Source: Schistosoma haematobium
Lineage: Eukaryota; Platyhelminthes; Trematoda; Strigeidida; Schistosomatidae
Reading direction: 5' to 3'
Length of the DNA: 64,000 nucleotides
Assembly: GCF_000699445.3 (NCBI RefSeq)
Contig: NC_067195.1
Coordinates: 84,020,569 to 84,084,568, forward strand
Shown here: piece after piece, positions 41,755 to 51,287 of the stretch
How the letters are laid out: the number at the start of each line of letters is the position of its first letter
How positions within the stretch are numbered: the stretch's first letter is position 1
Made by a program: the position numbers and the translations under genes
Notes under the pieces: generated by a model
The model's input: the letters and a program-made list of their open reading frames with translations, nothing else
Told to the model about the DNA's origin: nothing
Databases searched by the model: none

Positions 41755-42225
41755 TGAATACTGATTACCACGATACACAATGTTGACCAGTGTTGGAGAT
41801 AGTTGGAAGAAAGTTAGGGACAGCCAAACCAAAACGTGCCATCAGTGTTTGAAGTCACTAATTTCTGGTTGAAGTTATGTTGGTAGGTGCAGACTACTTG
41901 ATTCGGGTCTGCATGACTATGGTAACCAGTGATTGGAGACTGTGTGTGACGTGGGTCAGAATCGATCCCAATGACGTCGGTGTATACACTCTCAGTCTTC
42001 CCTTAAAATGTTAGATTAAAATTCTTTTATATCTTTCATTCTACGAACCAATTATTTCTTGCTGTATCATATTCTTTTATGCAATATTTTTTTATTTGTT
42101 ACTACCATTAAAATAACTGCTTCTATGATTTTGATGTTGTTTTGCTAATGAGATATGGGAAATTGGACAGATGCATATATGTGCCTGGTTCTGTGTTGTA
42201 GATGACTGACTGATATATATAATCT
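41755..42225 (+). mobile_element. RTE-b LINE 3' end fragment
   Basis: GATTACCACGATACACAATG, TTGGAAGAAAGTTAGGGACA, AACGTGCCATCAGTG and the ending GTAGATGACTGACTGA parallel 24470-24935. Frames are broken. Confidence 0.8.
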
Positions 42226-42574
42226 GTATCAACACTTATTTTTCATGAAATACTAAAATTCATTTGGAGATTAAAAATACAGTGCTGATGACAATATGAA
42301 CCACATTCATAATCTGCAGTGATTACATGATAATTAGAGTACTAAAACAAATCACATGATTTGGAAAATATATCTAATTAAGACAAATTTTTAAAAAGAA
42401 ACTACAGAAAATGTCAGAACAGACCTATACAACCGTTTATAATACCAAAGACTTCATTATTCTCGCTTTATGACTATTCGAATTTACAAACTACTCGTAT
42501 AGAGTCACGAATAACAATAGACTGTTATAAATATAGTAATACTAGGTACTCAATACTTAAGTTTTAACAGTAAG

Positions 42575-42915
42575 CAACATCCTCTGCCCGGATACCATCA
42601 ACAACAGCCTACTGTAGGGGAGAACAAACCAGTTTCTAATTGAGGAGGAAATTAGGATAACATTTTGGAACTAGATAGGACACACGTTGAGGAAATCATT
42701 AAACTGTATCACGAAGCAAGCACTAACTTGATATCCTGAAGGGAAACGGTAAAGATCAAGATCAAGGAACATACTGTGTCGAGAATTGGAAGCAGACATA
42801 AAAAAGATGAATAGTAACTAGAAACAACTGGAAAGGATTGACCAGGACAAAGTTGAATGGAGTATGCTGGTGGGCGGCCTATACTCCTCAATGAGGGGTA
42901 ACAAGATTAAGTAAA
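42575..42915 (+). pseudogene. RTE-c LINE 3' coding fragment
   Basis: The plus strand parallels the end of the 46382-47749 protein: [32 protein letters not shown], and LERIDQDKVEWSMLVGGL. It contains stops. The tail after GGGGTAACAAGATTAAGTAA corresponds to the tandem TAAG end of RTE-c. Confidence 0.75.
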
Positions 42916-43780
42916 CGAATTTTTTTAATAATTAAGAGAAAGAGACAAAAGGTTAGATTTTAAATACGTAGTTACTTACTGGAATAAAAATGTTTTTTAA
43001 TTCAAGATGCTAGAATTCATATTAATCAAACTAAAGAAAATCTTTAGAATGAAAATCAAATGAATTAAGATAATGACATTAGTGATTGTGAAATTGGAAT
43101 AACAGTGTAATTTTCCTTCTTGTAAAATATTCTGTCTCAGGGGTTAGCCAACACATTCGGTTGCGTGTTTTAAATAAATAAATAAATAACTTAGTGGTGT
43201 TTATGAATTCAATTAGTCAGTCATTTATCTCGGTAGAGAGTATTTTAAGTTTCGAATGGCTGACAGATTACCCGTGAGAGTTCAAATGTAACTTCTATAT
43301 TATTTTTATAGAGAAATTCTTATTCATTTTGTATTGTATGTTTGAATGTTCCCATTGATGTTTAGGACTGTAATTGATCGGTTTCTTATTGGCATATGTT
43401 CATCCTGTGTGGATTGTCTCGGTATTACCTTAAATTACAAGCATTATAAGCAGAGATAGGTTGTGGCTATTTATATAAATGCTACTATTGTTGTTATTGT
43501 TATTATTATTATGAATACTACCTTTGACTAAACCGTTTTAATAGATACCTGAGATTTAGTTTCATAAGAACTAGTATTTTTCCTTTGAATTTCATAATTG
43601 AAATGTTAATAATGACTAGATTAGAGCAAAGTATCGTTTTATTTCAAGCTTTTTTTCAAACTTTAATGATAAATACAGACGTACATACAAATAAGTGAAT
43701 ATAGAATTTGAGTACTTGAGATAATTCAGTTTTATCACTATGTACCAGTCATGACAAACGCCTACCTATGATAAAGGTAA

Positions 43781-43783
<3 letters not shown>

Positions 43784-43826
<43 letters not shown>
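43784..43826. repeat. (AT)n microsatellite at the outer end of the palindrome
   Basis: About 21 AT units. The matching run at the left outer end (40859-40878) is shorter. Confidence 0.95.
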
Positions 43827-43827
<1 letters not shown>

Positions 43828-43869
43828 GTAATGCTGAATTTTAAAAGCACGTCAAGTCGGCCTAATTTT

Positions 43870-44285
43870 GCCAGCGAATTACTGATATAAGAGGCATTAA
43901 AGAAACTTAGATCCTCTCGTAATTTCCATGCAATTCAATTACTTCCGCAATCCCGTACTGATAATAACCACGTGCTCACTAGTAAATAGCATCAATAGGA
44001 TATTTCCAGAATTCCACTGTGGAGCTGTTACCAGTTGTGTTGAATTATGTCGTATATGAGGACGGTACTCCCTGAAGGAAATGGAAGATTATGAATTGAT
44101 TGGTCCTAGACTTCTGCACTGTAGCATTCACGCTCAGCTTTCTGGAACCTAGGTGTTCTTGTATGAGATCTCGATTTTAGGGTTGAATTCGCGGTCACAG
44201 GGTGGTGAATGCACACTTCTTAAGAGTCGCATAATAGAAGAAAACGGCCGTTTGGTGCTTCCTTGTTAGCAACAGTTGTTTAAGT
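43870..44285 (+). mobile_element. Old SINE-C copy, degenerate
   Basis: The leader-like part (GTACTGATAATAACCACGTG, GAGCTGTTACCAG) and the ribozyme-like part (AATGCACACTTCTTAAGAGT, AAACGGCCGTTTGGTGCTTCC) follow SINE-C order. The core reads CTTAAGA and is inactive. Confidence 0.5.
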
Positions 44286-44484
44286 TTGGTCTCTCTGTGA
44301 TTTAAATACGAATAACTGTTTGGGGTAATGGTAATACGATGAGATGAAATCCTATTGCAAAGATTTTTTTATGACTTCTTACGAAAACCGTAGTGTTTAT
44401 TGTGTGATATGTAGAATATAGTTAATAAGATTGCTAGATAACTGTAACTAACGAACATGAAACCGCCTTAAAACACATTGTGAC

Positions 44485-44650
44485 TATCTGGATTCAGTAG
44501 CTTAGAGTACAGCGTGTTGGCGTTTGAAGCAAAAGGTATTAGATTTGAGTCCCAATGTTAACACCAACAGTAGTATGCAGGTATATCCAACTGACTAGTC
44601 CAAAACGGGGATAAACGTACATCCTACATTCTATTGTTAGGCACGATAAG
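44485..44650 (+). mobile_element. Sm-alpha-like retroposon relic
   Basis: CAGTAGCTTAGAGTACAGCG, GTTTGAAGCAAAAGG, GATTTGAGTCCCAATG, ATGCAGGTATATCCAACTGA and AACGTACATCCTACATTC follow the Sm-alpha order. The hammerhead core is no longer intact. Confidence 0.65.
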
Positions 44651-46365
44651 TCTATATCAAATAGCTTGTAACCAAATAGCTATCTCAAGAACATCTGTAA
44701 AGGAATCACATATACTGATGAAGACTGATTAAAATCCTGTCTTGAATATCAACGATGGGATAAATACAACCCTTACTAATTACAACATACTTCTGGTGTT
44801 ATTTTCGTTGCATTTCTATCTGCAAACGATTAATGTTACATTACACTTAGAATGGTTCTGATGATAAACAAATCCAGTGTTTTTATCATTATCTTGACCA
44901 TTAATGTCACTGAATAAGAAATGAATATCATGAATTCTATGACTAGTCACTGCATATTTGTACTTGAATCCTTAAAGTACTTTTGGACAAAAATATTCCA
45001 GTTCATTTTTGTACTCATATATTTATCATTTCATACTTCGCCTTAACTTTGTTTATTTGTAACACACACGTGTTGAATCAAAGGATTTTTATACAAAGTG
45101 TATTATACTGTTGAGCGATTACGACGTTATTGACTGTTATTACCTTGGTAATTCTCAGAGTTTTTATAATTTATTATCACACAAAGAAAGATTGAAAGTT
45201 GGGGAATGTTTTAAAGCTTCTTTGTCTTAAATTCTGACTCTTAATCACAAAATCCTATACAAAATTTAATCCAGAACCTTTAGACATAGCAGTGATCATA
45301 AATCCTTCAGATCAGTGAGTCTATGTTTAACGGTTTTCATTTCCGACTGCGGTCAATCGTTTATCCTGTTTTTTCTACAAAATATTCTTCACTTGATATT
45401 AGTCAATAATGTAGGACGATTTCAAATCGATTAACATTCACAAATAGTTGTCGTATTAATTTCAGAAGAATTCGACTAATTAGGTAATGGATTGAAATTA
45501 AAATAGATCTCTATATTTGGTTTGGGTGATTAGATTAGCTTGAATGCTTATAAGATTAAAATACTGATTCATGGTTTGAGGATAAATTGATAGGCTTTCA
45601 ATTATTACATCCCAGATTCGAAGTTCACTATCTATTTTTCAGTGCTAGCAACCCGGTAGTATTAATAGCCTTGACTCAAAACTTGTGCCTCATGATCAAG
45701 TACACAAACCCGTACTTGTTGACTACTTTGATGGATTAATTCAATATCTTGAAATATTATCAACAATGAGTTAAGTTTTGAGTATACATTTGCGTTGACA
45801 TTTTGTATTTCAACAGCAGTTCCACTTACCATTTCAAATAGAACATGTTTACTTGTGATAAACATATTGATTACCAGAAAAATACCACAAAGTAACGAAT
45901 ATTGGAAGCTAAATGTAGTTTGGTGAACCGTCAATTCTACTCTAATACTACTGCTCTCATTACAAATTTACATAATTTTTATTCGTTATAAATTCTTCTG
46001 CACAAGAATGGATATACTATACGAGCTTAAAACTTCTTTTGCTCGATAAAATTCAGTCAATCTTTGTAATAAGAATAGTAAATTGTTATATGTTTCTCAT
46101 TGATTACTAGCATAGAAAAGAATGACTGAGTTATCTTTTCATAATTACCAAAACATATGCATTGACCAATTTATTTATTTCCGGTGATAATAGTGACATA
46201 ATAAATAAATATTGAGAAAAGATCATTTGATGATCGACTTTAAAATACAAAAAAAAAAAACATCTGTAATTAATAATAGGTACAAATGAAACCAGCCTCC
46301 ATAAAACCCCATTCAAATGAATCATTAGTTTATTAGTCAGTAAAGTCACATAATAAAGGAACTCA
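44651..46365. other. Intergenic, no recognised element
   Basis: AT-rich. A 90-codon minus frame at 45662-45934 has no recognisable domain and is not called. Confidence 0.5.
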
Positions 46366-46390
46366 TTACTTACTTACTTACTTACTTACA
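46366..46390 (-). repeat. (TAAG)n tail of the RTE-c LINE
   Basis: About five TAAG units on the minus strand directly after the last sense codons. A similar, shorter tail closes the fragment at 57270-57875. Confidence 0.85.
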
Positions 46391-47749
46391 CCTGTTACTC
46401 CTCGTGAAGGAGCATAGGTCGCTCACCAGCATTCTCCATCCAACCCTGTCCTGGACAATCCTTTCCAACTCCTTCCAGTTGTAATTCATCCTTTTCATAT
46501 CTGCTTCTATTATCCGACGTAATGTGTTCTTTGGCCTTCCTCTTTTTCGCTTCCCTTCAGGATTCCAAGTTAGCGCTTGCCTCGTGATGCAGCTTGACGA
46601 TTTGCGTAATGTATGTCCTATCCATTTCCATCGTCTTTTCCTAATTTCTTCTTCAGCTGGTAGTTGGTTTGTTCTCTCCCACAGAAGGCTATTGCTGATG
46701 GTATCCGGCCAATGGATGTTGAGTATCTTGCGTAGACAGCTATTTATAAATACTTGTACTTTCTTGATTTTGGTTGTTGTAGTTCTCCAAGTTTCAGCTC
46801 CATACAGTAGAACTGCCTTGACGTTCGTATTGAAGATTCTCACTTTGATATTGGTTGAAAGTTGTTTTGAGTTCCATATGTTCTTCAATTGTAGGAATGC
46901 AACCCTTGCTTTGCCAATCCTCGCCTTTACGTCTGCATCTGAACCTCCTTGTTCATCGACGATGCTTCCCAGATATGTGAAGGATTCTACATCTTCCAGA
47001 GTTTCGCCATCAAGGGTGATTGGATTGCTGTTCTCCGCTTTGAATTTGAGGACCTTGGTTTTCCCTTTGTGTATGCTGAGGCCTACTGATGCAGAGACTC
47101 CTGCTACATTGGCTGTCTTTATCTGAATCTGTTCACGTGTACGTGATAGGAGGGCTAGGTCATCTGCGAAGTCCAGATCGTCTAATTGGTTCTGAGCTGT
47201 CCATTGTATTCCGTGTTTTCCTTCAGATGTCGAGGTCTTCATAATCCAGTCGACCACCAGAAGAAAGAGGAATGGAGAGAGTAAACAGCCTTGTCTGACT
47301 CCGGTCCTTACTTGGAATGCATCAGTCAGCTGTCCTCCATGCACTACTTTGCACTGTAGTCCGTCGTATGAGTTCCGGATAATATTGACAATCTTCTCAG
47401 GAACTCCGTAGTGTCGAAGAAGTTTCCATAATGTCCTCCTATCTACACTGTCGAATGCCTTTTCATAATCAATGAAGTTGATGTATAGTGACGAGTTCCA
47501 CTCAACTGACTGTTCGACGATGATCCGTAGTGTTGCAATTTGGTCTGTGCACGACCGATCCTTTCGGAATCCAGCTTGTTGATCTCGAAGTTGGGCATCT
47601 ACTGCATCCTTCATCCGGTTCAGCAACACCCTGTTGAAGACTTTCCCTGGTATTGACAGTAGTGTAATGCCTCTGTAGTTTTCACATTTGCTCAGATCTC
47701 CTTTCTTTGGAATCTTGATGAGGTGTCCTTCTTTCCAGTCCATTGGCAC
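46382..47749 (-). CDS. Reverse transcriptase and C-terminal domain of a 5'-truncated RTE-clade LINE (RTE-c, SR2-like)
   Basis: An uninterrupted 455-codon frame encodes RT blocks in order: [69 protein letters not shown], the catalytic box [11 protein letters not shown] (about residues 193-203), and [14 protein letters not shown]. The RTE C-terminal region ([41 protein letters not shown]) follows. A full RTE protein is roughly twice as long and starts with an endonuclease, which is absent. The stop codon TAA is the first unit of the terminal TAAG tandem tail (46366-46387), so the element has practically no 3' UTR. The lack of any stop or frameshift suggests a young insertion. Confidence 0.9.
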   Translation of the reverse strand: MPMDWKEGHLIKIPKKGDLSKCENYRGITLLSIPGKVFNRVLLNRMKDAVDAQLRDQQAGFRKDRSCTDQIATLRIIVEQSVEWNSSLYINFIDYEKAFDSVDRRTLWKLLRHYGVPEKIVNIIRNSYDGLQCKVVHGGQLTDAFQVRTGVRQGCLLSPFLFLLVVDWIMKTSTSEGKHGIQWTAQNQLDDLDFADDLALLSRTREQIQIKTANVAGVSASVGLSIHKGKTKVLKFKAENSNPITLDGETLEDVESFTYLGSIVDEQGGSDADVKARIGKARVAFLQLKNIWNSKQLSTNIKVRIFNTNVKAVLLYGAETWRTTTTKIKKVQVFINSCLRKILNIHWPDTISNSLLWERTNQLPAEEEIRKRRWKWIGHTLRKSSSCITRQALTWNPEGKRKRGRPKNTLRRIIEADMKRMNYNWKELERIVQDRVGWRMLVSDLCSFTRSNRCK

Positions 47750-47920
47750 CAGTCGAAAGTGAAATGCTTAGCTGTAGAATGTTGAGAAGATCAAAGAGAA
47801 CAGAATGAGAACAGAGAAAAATTGATATGGAAATGAAGGGACAATAAAGTTTGAAATAGTCGATAAATATTTTGCAAATGAAGTATTTAATGTATGGCTC
47901 TCAGATTTTACTAAGATATT
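47747..47920 (-). repeat. Repeat B fragment, left arm of a 174-bp identical inverted repeat
   Basis: By direct comparison it is the exact reverse complement of 48361-48534. Repeat B similarity continues to about 47935. Its left end coincides with the 5' truncation point of the RTE-c LINE. Confidence 0.9.
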
Positions 47921-48119
47921 GAGTTTACTCTTAATGGATTAAATTAATAATGAATTTGACCTTTCTTTTCCTTTTTGTTTTGAAAAATATGAAGCATATG
48001 AAAAACTCTCAAATATATCAGTACTCAAAGTAGTTAGATATGTATGTATGCATTAACATGGATTGTTTCTGATAACATGATATAAAGTGTTTATTTGGTA
48101 TAAAATAATCAATTATTTT

Positions 48120-48285
48120 GGTGATGTTGTGTTCCGTGAGCTAGACAGTTTAATTGTGGAGCTTTCATTGTGATTAATGACAATATACTTCTACTTGAAG
48201 CTACAAAGTTCCCCCGTCATTTGAACAATCCATCATCCCTATAAACAATAATCTTTCAAATAATTCATCATGCTAAATCATCTCT
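48120..48285. repeat. Repeat F copy (decayed)
   Basis: TTGTGTTCCGTGAGCTAGACAG, TAATTGTGGAGCTTTCATTG and ACTTGAAGCTAC resemble 58390-58520. The hammerhead-like block is lost. Confidence 0.5.
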
Positions 48286-48299
48286 AAATGAGAAAGTGA

Positions 48300-48590
48300 T
48301 GATGTAATGGACGAGAATAAAAGTGGAGACAAGTAAATGTATCAGGATATAAAATTACAGAATATCTTAGTAAAATCTGAGAGCCATACATTAAATACTT
48401 CATTTGCAAAATATTTATCGACTATTTCAAACTTTATTGTCCCTTCATTTCCATATCAATTTTTCTCTGTTCTCATTCTGTTCTCTTTGATCTTCTCAAC
48501 ATTCTACAGCTAAGCATTTCACTTTCGACTGGTGATACATACTACTTATATCTATCAACATCAGTAGTATATACCGGAATATGAGTTTAA
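48300..48590 (+). repeat. Repeat B copy; 48361-48534 is the right arm of the inverted repeat
   Basis: It runs from GTAATGGACGAGAATAAAAG to GTAGTATATACCGGAATA, essentially full length. Confidence 0.9.
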
Positions 48591-49186
48591 CATTTCGATT
48601 TCCTTGTCATATTTTATCATGAAGCTAATAAATAAAATAATACACGGAAAGTTTGATTTCACCTATTAAGATTATAAAATCACGATGCCTAATCATAGGA
48701 ACATCAAACACCATATTTGAACTCCTTTCGAAATGGAATACTAAATACTACTACTACTACTGCTACCGAAATCAATCAAAGTAGAGCATTTTGATAGTTT
48801 CCATTGTAAATGTTTAAAACATTCATGTACTATTGAACTTTTTCATCTTGAACAGGCAATTCTTTAGGTTTATAACAAGAAATGTATATACTAATGGATT
48901 TTTTCTCTTCTTCCATCTACTCTTTTAATGACCAGCTGATTTAATTAAATTCCATTAAAATCAATTGAATTTGTACTTAGAGTAGAAAACTAATGTATGT
49001 GACTAATCAGTTAAGTTAACATCATTTAGTTCATTAGGTATAATAAGTTTTCTTTCATTATTTTTTAATGATCTTATACTGAAAACCTAGACGTTTTCAT
49101 GGTCTTTTGAATACCATTATTGTTTTTATTAATTTCTTTACACATCTACCTAATAAATAATAATGAGTTGTGCGTAGTGTATAAAG

Positions 49187-49205
49187 GAGACGAAGTTTAT
49201 CAGAT

Positions 49206-49252
<47 letters not shown>

Positions 49253-49380
49253 TGGCTCAATACATTTGACCTATTTTTATTATATAATTGTTTCTTAATA
49301 AGTATACTCGTGATCAGATTGTTCACTAATAAAAATCACATAGTTCTGATAATCTTCATCTTCATATATAACACTATCTA
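49187..49380. repeat. Repeat E copies around an (AT)n run (49207-49248)
   Basis: GAGACGAAGTTTATCAGATG (plus) precedes the (AT)n run. The minus strand after it carries GAAGATGAAGATTATCAGAA, CTATGTGAT and GAACAATCTGATCACGAGTA. This is again an inverted arrangement. Confidence 0.65.
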
Positions 49381-50084
49381 AATATATTTATATCTAAACA
49401 TATTTACTTATGCTTATTTCTACTCGTGGAGGAGCATAGGTGTAGTGTCTGTATTAAATAATGATTCCTTTGTACTTGATGACTACCTGATTTTGAATTT
49501 AAAGTACAATAAGTTAGTTCGTGTTCATCTAGTTCTCTTTGGTCTATATCGTGTTATTTCTGAGATTCCTTGTTCGTACAATAATTCGAATACTTCTAAT
49601 CATCACAATAGGTTTTCACCATGAGGCGTTATAATTCTTCTTAATGATGATGATTCATGTCGGAGGACAGAGTTTAAATGGTTTGAATTGTTTATTCTGG
49701 TTTAGCAAGGTTGTTTTCTACAAGATGGGGATGTTGGTCCGATGTCCAATCCTTTTCCTTTACCTGGTGTCTGGACCATCAGTAAACCTAGAAGTGTTAC
49801 TGGTGGAGTTATCAAAGAGACTAGGTACTTTAAATTATTAAACACATTTCCAAATATTTAAATCAAAAAACAAATTACAATAAGATTCTTCAGTCATTAA
49901 TGAAATCAAAATCTATCGTTCAAACTTTATTAAAATATTCATTTTATTAACTGACATTTTATTTTTGTTTACACTGAAAGCATAAAATGTCCTTAAAAGA
50001 TTTACCTATAAATATTATAATCACTTTTAAACAGTGAGGAATTTCACTTGTGTCAAAAAGTTTTATAATATCTTTGAAAAATTC

Positions 50085-50320
50085 ATTCAGTGCTTCTATG
50101 TTGACTATCAGATGGTGGAGAAGATGTCGAGATAAAGAAGTAAACAATGATGGTTTAAAGGTCAACAAGAACCAATCAACATCGAAGTATACAGGACAAT
50201 CTGTGAACCACATGTGAAGAGATTTGAGCACCTTTACCTGGAGTTTGTGTTGATGATATCATTCAGAAGAACGATAAAAGCTACACGATCAAACCATCTA
50301 GCTTAGAGAACAAAACTATT
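50085..50320. repeat. Repeat F copy
   Basis: AACAAGAACCAATCAACATC, CAGGACAATCTGTGAACCAC, ATTCAGAAGAACGATAAAAG and ACCATCTAGCTTAGAGAACA. On the plus strand the hammerhead-like motif reads TTGATGATATC...GATAAAAGC, so GAAA has become AAAA. Confidence 0.65.
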
Positions 50321-50395
50321 CATACGTGATAGCATTTATTCATGATGCCCAATTAGAATTTTCTATTTCAGTAATTAGTAAGTAGGGTATAAAAT

Positions 50396-50670
50396 ACAAC
50401 AATTCATATGTGGTGTATGCTACTTAAGTTGACATACATAAGTAGTATGTAACACTAATCAGAAGTGGAATGCCTAACAACAGGAGGTTGAGAACGGCAA
50501 CAGAATAATTGCTATGACAATGAAGGAACAGTAACGTCTGAGTCAGTTAATGAAATATTTGTAAATAATGTATTGAACATATGTTTTTCACATTTTATCA
50601 AAGAACTCTGAGATTTCATAATAAAACATAATTGTTTGACCTCATCTGAGTTCTCGTTCATTAAACAAAT
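50396..50670 (-). repeat. Repeat B copy
   Basis: The minus strand runs from AATGAACGAGAACTCAGATG to GCATACACCACATATG. Confidence 0.8.
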
Positions 50671-50749
50671 GGTTAATCATGTTGTATGATAAAATTATTA
50701 CAAATCAATCTTTACCACAAATATATTGATTGTTTATATTCTGACATGT

Positions 50750-50895
50750 CCTGGGTTCGAACTTCGCGGGGTGCGGGGTCGTGGATGCGCACTGCTGAGG
50801 AGTCCCATACTAGGATGAAACGGCCGTTCGGTGCTCCCAGGTTTTCCATGGTGGTCTAGCTTAAATTGATTCATGATTTCAATCAGTGCAACAAT
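50750..50895 (+). mobile_element. SINE-C copy with an intact hammerhead core
   Basis: It starts within the tRNA-like part (B-box-like GGGTTCGAACTTC). It keeps GCGCACTGCTGAGGAGTCCC, TAGGATGAAACGGCCGTT, CGGTGCTCCCAGG and the CCATGGTGGTCTAGCTT...TCATGATTTCAA tail. The upstream tRNA-like half is missing. Confidence 0.85.
50787..50837 (+). ncRNA. Hammerhead ribozyme candidate (type I, SINE-C)
   Basis: Helix I GCACTG / CGGTGC (one G-U pair); core CTGAGGA at 50795-50801; helix II GTCC / GGAT (one G-U pair); GAAA at 50817-50820; helix III from ACGGCCGT, which is self-complementary; predicted cleavage after GTT. All invariant core positions are as expected for a hammerhead. This is the only SINE-C copy in the window with no core mutation. 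Confidence 0.7.
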
Positions 50896-51159
50896 TTCTC
50901 AATTGTACATACTTCAAAGTATTGTTAATTAAACTGATAGATTTCAGAAAACTTAATAAGTTGGTTCTTCTAATGGTATGTTGCTAAATTATTTACTCAG
51001 TTCATAATAATATTTACCTGAAATATTCAAAAAAAGAAAAGAATTTAGAATAATAAAAGATTATTTAAGAAACGATTCTAATGAATGTTCACATGTTTTT
51101 CTATTATAAACAAGTTGATCATGATCAAAATTGTATAGTTGTTTATTAACAGAAAAGAA

Positions 51160-51287
51160 ACTTACTATCGCAATGGGGTTTTCTGGAGATTGTGGTAGTT
51201 TAATAGTTGAGTTCATTAGTCAATTAAAGTTAGACGACAATCGAAAATCTGGAAGCACTAGACGGCCGGTTCGTCCTAGTGTGGGGG
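51160..51287 (-). mobile_element. SINE-C, 3' half, interrupted by the RTE-a insertion
   Basis: The minus strand carries ACACTAGGACGAACCGGCCG, TCTAGTGCTTCCAG and the ATTGACTAATGAACTCAAC tail. Similarity stops at GTGTGGG, and the missing upstream half resumes at 55212. The core GAAA reads GAAC. Confidence 0.85.

Larger units (their letters stand above)
40860..43802. repeat. Large palindrome (arms 40860-41569 and 43091-43802)
   Basis: The roughly 710-bp arms are reverse complements with only rare differences (for example an A5 versus T7 run at about 41006 and 43651). Both arms end externally in (AT)n and internally after CACTGTTATTCCAATTT. The 1.5-kb spacer holds RTE-b and RTE-c 3' fragments. 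No coding frame was found in the arms, so the identity of the repeated unit is unknown. Confidence 0.9.

Noticed and set aside
46524..47126. 200-codon plus frame
   Set aside because: It is antisense to the intact RTE-c reverse transcriptase frame.
49644..49841. 65-codon plus frame (SGPSVNLEVLLVELSKRLGTLNY end)
   Set aside because: Too short, no homology recognised, and no splice context supporting an exon.
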